From Isoperla grammatica (lineage: Eukaryota > Arthropoda > Insecta > Plecoptera > Perlodidae), in contig OX246741.1 in the NCBI GenBank assembly GCA_945910005.1, forward strand, positions 42,128,232 to 42,192,231: DNA of 64,000 nucleotides. Direction: 5' to 3'. Of the stretch, positions 21,606 to 32,944 are shown in pieces. Numbering within the stretch: position 1 is the stretch's first letter; every line of letters begins with the position of its first letter. Position numbers and translations under genes: made by a program. Under the pieces are notes generated by a model. The model was not told the DNA's origin. It worked only from the letters and a program-made list of their open reading frames with translations, and did not search any database.

Positions 21606-21660
21606 CGAGTACCAAAGTTAAACAACATCGGGCTAGGTCAGGTGAGAGGGTGACCGCTCT
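21606..21660 (+). pseudogene. 5S rRNA-like fragment
   Basis: ACCAAAGTTAAACAACATCG followed by GGCTAGGTCAGG and GGGTGACCGC follows, with changes, the internal promoter region of eukaryotic 5S rRNA (pattern known generally as ..AAGTTAAGCA..CGGGC.. and ..GGGTGACCGC). The outer stems of 5S are not recognisable, so it is a decayed copy or the head of a 5S-derived SINE. Confidence 0.5.
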
Positions 21661-21828
21661 CCTAACTGTACAGTTGTTTAGAGCAGGACGTTCGAAAGCT
21701 GTTGGAATAGTGTCGACGGTTCTTCTCGTCAACTACTCAGCAGTCCATCGTTACTAGAGGAACTTATGTAACTGGTCAAGTTACACCGTTTATATACGGA
21801 TGGGACGTGAAATCGATGTCCCATTGGT

Positions 21829-22089
21829 CAGGGGCGTCGGAAGTCTATTTTTCCAGGGGGGGCGAATTTTCCAGCTGACTTTGCAACATTTTGTAAAAAA
21901 AAATTCTGTCAGTTACCATGCAGCCAGCCTCTGAAATCGCTTGAAGGAATAAGCGGAATCTGTACTCTAAAATGCATTTAATTCATATTGGCCATTTTTT
22001 TAGGGGGTGCGAGATGATACTCTCGCCCCCCCTGTGCAAGCACAGGGGGGTCGACTGACCACCCTGCCCCCCCGGTTCCGACGCCCCTG
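21829..22089. mobile_element. hAT-type MITE (261 bp) with 8-bp target duplication
   Basis: CCATTGGT is present at 21821-21828 and 22090-22097. The ends are a perfect 14-bp inverted repeat, CAGGGGCGTCGGAA and TTCCGACGCCCCTG. Eight-base duplication with CAGGGGCG ends is the hAT signature. Near the right end CCCCCCTGTGCAAGCACAGG forms a small hairpin. No coding capacity. The perfect ends and duplication indicate recent movement. Confidence 0.92.
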
Positions 22090-22097
22090 CCATTGGT

Positions 22098-23194
22098 ACT
22101 TTTTGATAGGAGAAGTTACGTGCCGGTACCACGTTGCTTTCCTCACTGTGTCGTGATAATTCGTCATTCATCAAATATCATGTTGCAAATGATACAGAAT
22201 TTACCAAACGACTTTTTAACTAATACAAATATTATTTTTCTTAGGAAAGTCTTCATTTTTTCATACAGAATTTATTAACGCATCGATACTTTTTTGTGTG
22301 GTATGATTACGTAAAACAAGTAAACATATTCAAAGAAAAACCATTTGTTTCCATTGCGAATGCTGGCGTCAAGAATATAAAGTGAAATAAATAAAGTATA
22401 ATATTGAAATATTATAAATGCTTCATAAGAGGCGTTAGTATATTTAAGTTTCTGTTTCACGGCTTTCACTCGATGCCTATTTATAAAAGGCTTTTTTGAA
22501 ACTGAGGTTAATTTAGAGTAGATATAATCAATAATGAAACCAATGCCAAAAAAATCTATCTTGTTCTCAAAAACAACCATAAGAGAATATTTTGCTTTAT
22601 ACTATGGCGGAAGTTATGAATATTCATATTTTTCTACCGTTCCCGTCTTAACATTGCGTATGCATAAACAATCTTGATGCCTAAAAGTGTATAAGACAAA
22701 TGTTCGGGATTCTGCCGAAAATTGTAAATTCGAAAACAACCAGTGTTAGCGTTCGTCAACTAAAATCTCTACAAAATTGAACTGATTTGGAAGAAAAGCT
22801 TTTGTTCTGAAAACGGTTCATCTATTTTCAAAATTAGTAATTACCAAATACTCCCACAATGTTGCAATTAATATCCGTTTAGCAGGAGGATGGAAGAACT
22901 GCCCATCAATAATAAGCATAGGAGCTCAATCTACTTTGTCCAATTTATAACATTTCGGTCTTGTTCGCCTCCAGATAGAAATCACGTCCTCCACATGATC
23001 CATCTTACATCTCTTGTTCAGACTTATTGCAGTGACGTTGTAACATTCTATAACAAAAGAATGAAAACATGAACGATAGCTGGAATTGACAAGCGGTCGA
23101 GTTTAACCTGCTACAACTGACCACCGCAGACTGTCAGCCTCGTGAACAAAGCCACTTGCGGACGCAACTGTTGACTTGCGTCCGCAAAATGATT
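22098..23194. other. Spacer without a recognised gene
   Basis: AT-rich. ACTTGCGGACGCAACTGTTG...CTTGCGTCCGCAA at 23154-23187 is a small hairpin. No gene recognised. Confidence 0.45.
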
Positions 23195-23389
23195 AAACCA
23201 GATGCACAAAAGGATTTTCCGGCGCTAATATGTTGTGCGGGAGCTCCGTAAATTTGCAGTTTAATCGAATATCCCGCAAATAGCAAAAAATTCATACAGA
23301 TTTCCGCAAATTTTTTTGCACCAGCAAGTATGCCATTTTTAATGAACGGTAAGTTTGCGTCGGCAAATCTTTGTGCATAAGTCTGGTTT
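23195..23389. mobile_element. Inverted-repeat MITE (about 195 bp)
   Basis: AAACCAGATGCACAAAAGGA at the left pairs with TTTGTGCATAAGTCTGGTTT at the right; GGATTTTCCGGCGC pairs with GCGTCGGCAAATC. No target duplication was evident. Non-coding. Confidence 0.7.
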
Positions 23390-25589
23390 CCTTATATAAC
23401 TTGATTAAATAATAATAAAATTTAATAAGTAGTAATGTAATAAAACTAACGACCTATATCACAGCATCCACCCTTCATGGAGTGCTGCAATACAACTACT
23501 CACAGCGTACGTGATATATTTAGATGGGTACATTGTCAATACGTTGAGCAACATGTTTAGCAGTATCTCTAGCAGGGACGCGAAAACAAAATGAAGCATT
23601 TTTATGTATAAACTTTTACGAACCGACGGCATAGAATCAAAGATCCACAGTCCAGACTTAATGTGAAATGATACTTATTTAACATCCGTGTGTTGCAATT
23701 TGTCTAAAGTGGAAATACTGGATGAGTGAATTGAACACAATGTAAGGCGAAGAAGTTGAAAGTATTTTTCTTAATTGTGCTAAAAATAACAAAGTGTCCA
23801 ACCTCGAAATTACGGTGTAACTTTAATGACTTTAAAATGTATTTTCACTGCCGCAAGAGACATTATGTTGTGGTGTTGAGAACTCTTTTTAACCCTGGAA
23901 TACCATAATACCAGTTAGCAATTATCACGGTGCTCGTTCTGTTTGTACCTTAAAGTTAGTGTACAACTTCTGGTACCCTGATACTTATTTTATTGTTTGG
24001 AAGAGAAGCAACTATAGTCATAAAGTTATAACAAGAGCCAACCCGTCTTTGACCTGCCCTAACCCATAACCTCCATCGCAGGTCATTGTGATAATTGAAA
24101 GGTTACAAGCCGCAGTTATATACTACTGTGGCCAATTACAAGCAGCCTTGCACAAGGTAAGTTCTAAGTTAAGTATTCCAATTACTCGTTTTAACAAATA
24201 TCGACAGTAAAAAAGTGTATCGACCTCTTTTAATTTTTGAAATTATGTGTTACATTAATCTTCAAGCTGTATTTAATATGATTGTAATACATATTTGTGG
24301 TAAACTTATCAATTAAAAATTAGTTTCGCCCGTTTCAGTAAGTAATTTCTACAAATATCGATAGTAAGGAAGTTTAATAACATTAATCTTCACGCTTGTT
24401 AAGTATGATCGCAATATTTCTTTTACTAAGCTCATAGATTTACAATTATCTATGGCCGTTCATAGATAATAGTATATTTAACGGATATTTATTGTATATA
24501 ATCATAAATGTAAGATACTTTAACATTTGGATACCAAAGCCATTCGCCTACTCCATCTTTCATGCGAATAAAGTTTTTCTGCCTTGTTTCACTATTGCAA
24601 TTTGTACAGCATACATACATATTTTATCAAAGCATTGTTAAATGTACGCTTCAATAATCGGTTGCTTTTATACGTGAATATTCGTTTCACATTGGAACGC
24701 AGAACTGCAGCCTTCTTTCAACTGCAGACATGGTTCACTTTATACAGTATAAGTACCCAGTTTCTGGATACGTTTTCAAGCAGGCGGCTGGAATGTTTGA
24801 CCAAGAACTATTCTTTTACTAGATAAATATGAGTCATTGATATTGTCCGAATGGCGCAGCAGTTTTCGGCGTCACTGCTCCGGTTCACGGATATGTCGGG
24901 CTAAATATTAATGAAGGACCGAGTTCCAGATTTCCCGGGAGTATAGCCTGAAGAAACACACACACACGCTAGGACAAAGCAAACTCGCAGAGAAGAACGG
25001 GTAAAATTAGTTTAAATTAGTTCATCATGCAGTAACATCAACTCAATTCTGTTTTAGAAATAATACATAGGGGCTTTGTTCGATATCAATGTCGGTAATT
25101 TAATTAGTGAAGTGAAACTAATTACAAGTGAACGAAGTCTATTTAATGCCCGTCTAAATAAGCCATCCTATACACATCACATTTAATGAACAACGAATAG
25201 TTTTTGTTTTCCCTTGCGGCAGCTTTGTCTGCTTTCATCAACAAAATCACCGGGTTATATAATAGTGACATAAAACTCCCATAGTAATTAAGGTAATCAA
25301 TTCTGCATACGGGATGAAGCTAACACAATGCTACGGATAACAGCAATATGCGTGCAGACGCACAAAATGTTTCCCAGAATGCATATGGTTTATGCGGCTA
25401 CCACCATAATAAACATGATTATAGTTATCATAATCAATTACTGATTCGGACGCAATATTCAAATTATCCACTACATTCGTCACGTCCTTGGTTTTAGCGT
25501 ACATTCCGATATTTATTATTCAATTAAACAACCGCATAACGTATTTGGACGAAGAAAATAAAAACGAAAATACCATTCGAACCCCAAAA
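23390..25589. other. Long AT-rich spacer
   Basis: About 2.2 kb with no coding frame, tRNA or repeat recognised beyond (CACA)n at 24957-24968 and a short hairpin TATCTATG...CATAGATA near 24440-24470. Confidence 0.45.
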
Positions 25590-25725
25590 TAGTATGTATG
25601 GTCGTGAACAATACGCGATAATGCGATATTATGTATTATTAGATTCGATACTACGATATTCTTGTATTATCGGATTCGATAAGGCGGTAATTTGTATTAT
25701 CGGATTTTATCGAAATGTAATGAAG
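25590..25725 (+). repeat. Degenerate tandem repeat, about 42-bp unit, 3 copies
   Basis: GCGATATTATGTATTATTAG, then ACGATATTCTTGTATTATCG and GGCGGTAATTTGTATTATCG, each followed by GATT(C/T)...ATA, mark the successive units. Confidence 0.6.
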
Positions 25726-25835
25726 TTTGCATATATTTGTTTCGTTGTCTGTAGACACTGATAATATCTGTCTTGTGAATCCCTCCACAATTTCGTTCTG
25801 TACGTACTGTATAGACTATAGACTAAAGAGTTCAC

Positions 25836-26020
25836 ACCAATAGATATGGCTCAGCGGTTTCACGCGATACCACCATTCGGCCGGTCCCCGGTTCGATTAC
25901 GACACCGGCAATCCTGACTGAAGCGGTTTTTTCTGGGGTTTTCAGTAGTATCAAGGCGAATAAAGGGCTCAAGTCCTATATGATATACGAGAGCCCTTGG
26001 ACATTCCTTTCTACTTTTTG
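25836..26020 (+). mobile_element. tRNA-derived SINE, plus strand
   Basis: A box TGGCTCAGCGG at 25847-25857 and B-box-like GGTTCGATTAC at 25890-25900, 33 bases apart as in tRNA genes, then the family body (GACTGAAGCGGTTTTTTC, AAGGCGAATAAAGG) and tail CTTGGACATTCCTTTCTA. It matches the minus-strand copies at 34400-34660 and 8780-9540. No acceptor-stem folding, so not a tRNA gene. Confidence 0.8.
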
Positions 26021-26391
26021 AAACACCCTCTTTTACCTAGGCCCGGTATTACGAACTTGCGATAAATATTTAGCAAGCTAAAAACCCTATTTTACCTAGG
26101 CCCGGTATTACGAACTTGCGATAAATATTTAGCAAGCTAAAACCCTATTTTACCTAGGCCCGGTATTACGAACTTGCGATAAATATTTAGCAAGCTAAAA
26201 ACCCTATTTTACCTAGGCCCGGTATTACGAACTTGCGATAAATATTTAGCAAGCTAAAACCCTATTTTACCTAGGCCCGGTATTACGAACTTGCGATAAA
26301 TATTTAGCAAGCTAAAAACCCTATTTTACCTAGGCCCGGTATTACGAACTTGCGATAAATATTTAGCAAGCTAAAAACCCTATTTTACCTA
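26021..26391 (+). repeat. Satellite-like tandem array, 58/59-bp unit, 6 copies
   Basis: GGCCCGGTATTACGAACTTG recurs at 26040, 26099, 26157, 26216, 26274, 26333 and 26392, that is at intervals 59, 58, 59, 58, 59, 59. The one-base difference is the A-run (AAAA or AAAAA) before CCCTATTTTACC. The unit is nearly identical throughout. The last unit continues directly into a MITE with the same start, so the array is an amplified MITE end. Confidence 0.92.
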
Positions 26392-26510
26392 GGCCCGGTA
26401 TTACGAACTTGCGATAGCTATTTAGTAAGCTAACCATGATTCTCATTGGTTGTTGCCATGATAGCAACTGTTTAGCCCTATAAACATTTAGCAGTTTCAT
26501 AATACCGGCC
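26392..26510. mobile_element. Harbinger-like MITE (about 118 bp) at the end of the array
   Basis: Starts GGCCCGGTATTACGAAC and ends GTTTCATAATACCGGCC, which pair; GCTATTTAGTAAGCTAACCA and TTTAGCCCTATAAACATTTAGC (partial) and CAATGAGAATCATGG / CCATGATAGCAAC-type pairings lie inside. The GGCCCGGT end is of the same kind as in the element at 16405-16544. Confidence 0.65.
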
Positions 26511-28164
26511 ATGTTAGTCAGCTGAAGAGAAGCACCTCGGGCAAAGCTGGTGCGCACCGTACATAAGGGACTGCTTAGAAAACATGTTGCTATATATTAT
26601 CATACTCGTATTTAACATTGTGCATTTACTATTCCATTTAAACTTCGAACAGCAAATTAGAGTACCAACTGAGTAAATAATAAGCTTGGAAAGGTGAAGA
26701 AGGCTTTAGATCTAAGCGAATGATTCTCCTAAATAATTTATTGACTAGTTTGAAACAACAATTTTGTTTTTATGAAAATAAACACACACAAAAGAAATTA
26801 ATAAATGTTATGGAAATATCTCAAAACAACTAAATATTAAATACATAAACTTAAAACTTTCTAAAATGGAAACATAATAATTCACAACTTAATTCTAAGA
26901 TTGCTTATTGCGTTAAATAGGGATTTATTGAATTGCATGATTTGTATTTCCATTAATTTGAATCCCTATCATACTGAGAGGCAAGCGGCTAGTGAGGGGT
27001 GTTAACACACCACGGACAGGCTTCACTCTACGCACGGAACACGGAGACATTTGCTGACGGAGTTCATTATGTCTAAAAGTAAAGCAAGGAAGAAACGAAG
27101 CATTTTATGACGTCATTATTGCTTTAGTGCATCCGCTGCGCTTAACCAGGGCGCGGTCGATGCAGCATGCAGTTCTTGGCTCACCCGCTTTGATGATTTT
27201 TGTCCTTTCATTTAAAAAAAACGAAAGCAAGTTTGAACGGTTTAAAGTATATGGAAAATTTTATCTTTAGAATTGATATTGATTGATTTTGTTTAATGTC
27301 ATTATTATTGATATTTATTAACTTTGCTTTGCTAGTTTTTGTTACCATTTATATTATTATTGACAAAGAGATCAACAGTTTTATACACGGTACACGCCAT
27401 CAGCTATCAACATTGTGTCATGGAAATCGTTGTAAATATCGTTAGTTATAACTGAATTATTGATCTGCGACGTCACAAAGACGTATGAAGGACCTTAAAA
27501 CCAACAGAAATGAAATGAATTATGTTGAAAACTTGAACCCGGGTTGGTTACCAAAATAGCGAAGCTATTACTATTAAGGTATTTGGTTTCCAGTTTTCGA
27601 AATTTAATAACATGTATATACACATAAAACAGTTTGCTGAGCTACCAAAACAGGCATAATATAGCAACACTAGTAGTAGACTTTGCATTGATCTTGAATC
27701 AAGTGTGTTTACTATATTATTATTGAGTAAGACTAAATAATATAATAATATACATTTATACAAATTATCCCAATGCTTTTTGGAAAGTTCTACGTATTAT
27801 ATTGAATGTTTTTTAAAATGTGGTTTTTGAGACGTAAAACGAAAACTTGTTAATGCTGATCTTGTTATACAGTATATATTTGAACTCAAACTAATTGTAA
27901 TATAATATCACAATATAGAAGTAAGAAATTAAAAAATACTATGATATTAATTTCATGAAATCGCAATGTCTACTAGCTGTCAACTTTCTCCGAAAGACCG
28001 CCAAAAAAATCACGTCGCAGGTCTGAATTTCGTGTAAAACACATTTCACATTTTGTGAAGGGAGAGCTGTTATTCTCCCCCCCCCCCCCCCCCCCAGTTT
28101 TGATGCCCGGAATATGTACGGTCAAGTGTCAGCTTTGATACATGTGTTCATAAGTACAACATTA
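26511..28164. other. Spacer; poly(C) tract; right end is the continuation of the frame split by the LINE
   Basis: AT-rich with no recognised gene. A run of about 19 C lies at 28077-28096. The last 50 bases before 28171, read on the minus strand, continue the open frame that stands at 30763-30958 for about 15 codons to a TGA. Confidence 0.5.
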
Positions 28165-28387
28165 AACATATGAGTATGAGTATGATCTTTATTTTTGAGG
28201 TTTAAGCTTACGCTTTTTACAACCTACCTTATTTACTATGTTAATTAATTTGAGTACAATAGTTCAGCATTTCTGCTCTAAGATTAGATTAAATTAAATT
28301 AAAACAAACAAAAAATATTATTACGCTTAGGACTAAATATACATGTTAACTACTACATATGTTGTTAATATCTAACATAACAAAAAA

Positions 28388-28388
<1 letters not shown>

Positions 28389-28427
<39 letters not shown>
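28389..28427. repeat. (AT)n microsatellite inside the LINE 3' UTR
   Basis: About 19 AT units; a weaker TATATA cluster follows at 28600-28655. Confidence 0.95.
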
Positions 28428-28429
<2 letters not shown>

Positions 28430-28735
28430 CAGTTGAACTAATGTAATTGCAATAAACTAAAAACTATGACATATAATGAGAAAAGATATATTGAATGGAG
28501 GACACAAAATCTCAATTACAATGCACTTACAGCCGGATAATACACAAACTGATGTCATGATAAGAATATATTTATTTTAGTACAGTAAATTACGTAAAAA
28601 GATATATATATATAATAAAATAATAATAATAAAAAAAAAAAATATATAAATATATATACCGGTATCATAGGTTAATTTTAATTTAATTTAATTTAACTTA
28701 ACTTTACAACCAGGAAGTCAGGTGGTGTTTGGTTA

Positions 28736-30742
28736 TTACTGTAGATGCTGATGCAGCTTATCGAGGAGAAATAGTTTAATTCGTTTTTTGAATAGAATGT
28801 TATTCAGGGATTTGTATGATAATGGCAGATCATTGTATTTTTTAAAACCATTATGCATGATACTAGCTTTTCCTAAATATGTACTTTGGATATTATTTAA
28901 GTGTAGGTCATTTTTAGTCCTGGTGTTGTGGGAGTGAAGGTGTGAGTTAGTTTTATATTCTAGGTTAGAAGCTATGGTTTTGTTGACAGCTTTGTGAATG
29001 AAAATGTATGTTTGATAGTCACATATGGATTGAACTGGAAGGATTTGGTGTTCGGAATACATGTCAGAACGATGAGTGGAAAATGGCAGGTTGAATATAT
29101 TTCTTATAGCCCTGTTTTGTATGACGCTAATCTCTTGAATCTTATATTTTGGTGCTGCTCCCCATATAACGTTGAGATATTGTAGGTGACTATGGATAAA
29201 GGAGTAGTAAATTGACTTAAGGGTAGATGATTTTAGCACAATAGAAATTCTTCTCAGTATTCCTGTAATAGGGGTTATTTTTCCACGAATATGTTAAGCT
29301 GTTTATCCCATTTTAAATCTTGTTGGAGAAGTAGACCTAAGTATTTTACATGAGATACAAGCTCAATTGGATGGTTGTTGATTGATAGCTGTAGTGAGTA
29401 TTTTTCTCTACTAAAATGTTTACTGTTAAAAATCATGTAATTGGTTTTGATTATATTAAGAGATAGTTTGTTTTTAATTAACCAATTCATTGTAATTTCT
29501 AAATCACGTTGCATTTCGTTAATAATTTCTGCAATGCATTTTCCAAAGTAAAATAGGTTAGTGTCATCTGCAAACGATTGAAGTTTGCCAGTTATCCCAC
29601 ATTGATAAAAGTCATTGATGTATATAAGGAAAAGAAGCGGGCCAAGGACTGAACCCTGTGGAACTCCACAGGAGATCAGCCCCTCAGTCCCCCAAACATC
29701 GCCCATAGACACAAACTGACTTCTTTTATCTAAATAGCTTTTGAACCAGTCTAACGCAATACCCCTTATCCCAATTTTCTCCATTTTCCTAAGTAGTATT
29801 GAGTGGTTTACTGTGTCAAATGCCTTTTTCAAGTCAATAAATAATCCCACTGCAAGTTTGTTACTATCCAATTCATGCTGAATATTAGAAATTAGATCTA
29901 CAATGGCAGACTCAACCCCCATCCGGTCACGGAAACCATATTGACCTGCATGAAAAAAATCTATTTTCTCTAGATAGGCACTTAGTCTTACCTTTACTAC
30001 TCTTTCAAGAATTTTAGATAAAACAGGTAAAAGTGAAATTGGTCTATAGTTCCCTATATCTGTTTGTGAGCCACCTTTGTGAATAACAATAATTTTGGCA
30101 ATTTTTAGTTCATTAGGAACAGAGCCTGTTTCAATACATTTGTTGATTAAAGTAGTAATTGGTTTCACAAGAAATACAGCTGATTCTTTAATGAGTTTGG
30201 TTGAGATCCCATCCTTTCCGGTTGAGCTACTGTTCTTTAGATGTCGAATGTGATTGAGGATTTCATTTTCACAAGTGGGTTTAAGGAAAACAGAGCTAGC
30301 ACTTGGGTTATTGTTTAGAACGGTATAGGTTATTTCAGAGTTATTTGGAGTTGGTATTTTGGCAGCTAGGTCAGAACCAATGTTCAGGAAATACGAATTA
30401 AATTCATTTACTAAGATTTTTGGGTCATCTACCACTTGATCATTGGTCTCGATGCTAATTTTAGTATCCTCATTGTGTTTTTTGTTGTTGTAGAGAATTT
30501 GGTTGATAATTTTCCATGATTTTTTGGGGTTGTTTAAGTTTTGTTGAAGATGCTTATCAAAGAAAGTGGATTTTTTAATTCTAATTAATTTTGTTATTTT
30601 GTTCCGTAACGTTTTGTATTTATTTTTTAGTTCAGTATCATTAGGGTATTTTAAAGTGTTTTTATGTAACTTGTTCCTTTCCTCAAGTAGACAGATGAGA
30701 TTATCATCAATCCATGGACATAGTTCCAGATCCTTTTGTTTC
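28736..30742 (-). pseudogene. Reverse transcriptase of the LINE, with a single frameshift
   Basis: Open from about 30742 (KDLELCPWIDDNL) down to 29275, then in another frame from about 29270 to a stop at 28736. The shift lies at a run of five A near 29277-29281 where one base seems lost; on both sides the protein matches the family, so it is either one mutation or a base-calling error. Motifs, counted from the GTG at 30435: NYRPISLLP (129-137), LFIDLKKAFDTVNH (198-211), GVPQGSVLGPLLF (257-269), SFADDTNLF (287-295, catalytic pair), KYLGLLL (near 365). The C-terminal part has the thumb-like IYYSFIHSHLQY. No zinc knuckle. The polymerase would be fully coding but for one base. Confidence 0.88.
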
Positions 30743-30762
30743 TTTATACGTACCGAACATAT

Positions 30763-31010
30763 ATTCCTGCATAGCTTTACCCATCACAAGAAATAAAGTG
30801 TACATTGGCCTATCGAGCTCATAACGCATAGCATTTAGTACTGTGTTTTGCTTGGCATTGTGTTCATAAACAATAATGCTATTTGTACATGTCACCAGTT
30901 GAAACATATCGTTACATTCTTCCTTCAGTTCAGACCCATGACGCAATGCAAAGGTCATAAGGTCATATCATGTCTACTCCGAACGATATCAGCTTCCTCA
31001 AGCATAAATT
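30763..31010 (-). pseudogene. Broken coding remnant of unknown family, interrupted by the LINE
   Basis: On the minus strand an open frame from 30958 to the LINE border encodes about 65 residues with protein-like composition (RHGSELKEECNDMFQLV, YELDRPMYTLFLVMGKAM). Just upstream a second frame carries MLEEADIVRSR and is shifted against it; the join contains ATGACCTT twice in a row (about 30952-30967), and one copy is enough to explain the shift. Across the LINE the frame continues for about 15 codons to a stop near 28120. I do not recognise the family: it may be an old gene, exon or transposon protein. Only fragments are described. Confidence 0.4.
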
Positions 31011-31093
31011 AAGATTGTATGTAATAATTGGAGCGAAAGAATTAAGTTTGATACAATTAGTTATACTTGTATGTTGTGTATAAAGAGAAAGAC

Positions 31094-31255
31094 TCAAACT
31101 AACAATAGATAGCGCTGCTAAGCTACCTTCTTACCTGCGCCATTGATGGTTTCAACAAATCAACGAGGAGTAATCTTCCCCTCATAGAAAATAATTTGCT
31201 TGCCACCAGGTTGCATCTAGTCTATTTTGAGGTGTCTATAAAGAGTTAGAAAAGG
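31094..31255 (+). repeat. Dispersed repeat, copy 1 (about 160 bp)
   Basis: Shares AACTAACAATAGATAGC, GCTAAGCTACC, CGCCATTGATGGTTT, CAAATCAACGA and CTAGTCTATTTTGA in the same order with 35799-35953. No coding frame and no clear ends; of unknown type. Confidence 0.75.
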
Positions 31256-32434
31256 ATTTGCAATTACCGTTCTGCATTTATCACAATTCAACGAGCATAG
31301 AGCATATTGTTGGAGAAATAAAATGCCGTATACCAAGCGACCAACATAATAAATAAAATAATTGATTAAACTAAAAAATTTCTGCTTAACATTTTATTTC
31401 TAAATATTTTACTTGAATGTAGAAACTACTATTAACAGTTAATAACTATTTGAGCAAATTATTCTAATTAATAATTTAACCACGGCTCAAGCAGATGGTT
31501 ATAACAACACGTAAACACAAAATCTATGGAATCTTAGCGTCAGTAAACGTTTTTAAAACCACATTGGAGTGGACGCCATATCAACTCCTACCAAACTGAA
31601 AGATGAATTATAAATTATTGTTTAATAATAATGTGGTTATAATCGCAATGAATCAACTTCATGGACTGCAATAAAAATCAAAACATTGTACAACTATTGA
31701 TAATAAATAGTAACTGGTACACTGTTTTGAACAATATTGGCCTTTCTTCCCTTTTTGTCTCTCCCACAGTATTATTAATAAAATAAATGTTGAAACTTTA
31801 ACACATGCAGACATTTATCTTGTTTACAACTAGGCACTTAAGTGTTTTACTTCAAGTAGTTCTAGTTCTTCTAGTAGTAGTTTTACTTCAAGTAGTAAAC
31901 ATATTCATGTTGGAATTAGTTTAAGTTAAGGCCTGTTTAGTACCGAGTGAAGACCAGGTAATGTTATAATCGCTTCAGGTCACGACATTTCTATATTAAA
32001 ACGCGTTCATTTACTCCCCCTGTTTGATAATTAAATTGACCAACTACGGACGGTCATAACTAGAATTATTAATTCAAAACTCTGTTAAATGTTTGCATGT
32101 TAAATGGGAAACATGTTATGGCAACGAAGTCAGCAGTACCCTCATCAGAATATATGTTTTAGAAATCACGAACGGTTACACTAACCAAAAACAAGTATTT
32201 TAACAGCAGTCACTAAACGGATGGTAATTTTTAAGTCGAAATAATTTAGACGAGGGTGAATTCAATTATAGCGGAGAGTTACGCGGAACATGTATGAACA
32301 GACAGCTTAAAATAACGTAGAATGTATAAAAGTAATGTATTCAGTACTCTGTGCGAGGACAGACGTTTCAGCTGTTGTTACGCGTCCTGGCTGGGGAAGG
32401 TTCAATGACCTAATGTATAGATGATTTCATAGAA
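31256..32434. other. Spacer without a recognised gene
   Basis: AT-rich. A TATAAAAG at about 32324 followed by TCAGT and GACAGACG resembles a core promoter, but the spacing is poor and nothing coding follows. ACTTCAAGTAGT is repeated near 31850-31900. Confidence 0.4.
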
Positions 32435-32724
32435 TTAACACGGCCCTCTATATCTTCAATGACAACAATGCACAACAGTGAAAAATCACTTAAACATAAC
32501 ATTTGAAAACTATCAAGAACCCTTAGTAATCACGGCCCTCTAGAACAATTCTAAAAATCTTCTATTGACGATTTTGATCAGAGTTGATCTAGATGGCCGT
32601 AGGTTCTTGATAGATCAATGAAAGCAATGCTCAACAATAATAAATAGTATTGAAATGTCTTGTTAAGGTGCATGTTTCACTATTGTGCATTGTTGTCATT
32701 GAAGATCTAGATGGCCGTGATTAA
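32435..32724. mobile_element. MITE of the CACGGCC family (290 bp), TTAA-bordered
   Basis: TTAACACGGCC at the left pairs with GGCCGTGATTAA at the right, and the next 35 bases (ATCTTCAATGACAACAATGC) are matched by GCATTGTTGTCATTGAAGAT. Inner blocks TAATCACGGCCCTCTAGA and GATCTAGATGGCCGTAGG form a second pair, so the element may be a dimer of a smaller unit. Relatives at 12611-13078 and 60681-60745. Confidence 0.78.
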
Positions 32725-32944
32725 TTCTATATAAGGGTTAAAGGTCTATTCGTACGTCAGCCACGCAATACAGGCTAATTAGATGAATATTTGTTTCCAA
32801 AGTTCTAAATTATTTTTATAAACATAAATAGGTGGTCGATTCATTAGTATATCTTTTTTAAGAACATGTAATTTAAATTTAATAATAACAATCCTATAAG
32901 AAACATTATTTTTAATTTAATATTAACTTTTATTTTTCCTTTTT

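Larger units (their letters stand above)
28172..30755 (-). mobile_element. CR1/Jockey-like LINE, 5'-truncated, 2.6 kb, with 7-bp target duplication
   Basis: AACATAT at 28165-28171 and 30756-30762 flanks the element. On the minus strand it starts inside the linker before the polymerase, contains the reverse transcriptase, then about 560 bases of AT-rich 3' UTR (with TTAAAT-type repeats and a dinucleotide run) and ends with AAGCTTAAACCTC, AATAAAGATC and repeats of ATACTC. Ending in a short tandem repeat rather than poly(A) is common in CR1/L2-like lines. The endonuclease and ORF1 are absent. Confidence 0.8.

Noticed and set aside
25847..25905. tRNA gene on the plus strand
   Set aside because: SINE head for the same reasons; the B box is imperfect.
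32324..32400. Core promoter (TATAAAAG plus TCAGT)
   Set aside because: TATA to initiator distance is only about 16 bases and nothing coding follows.
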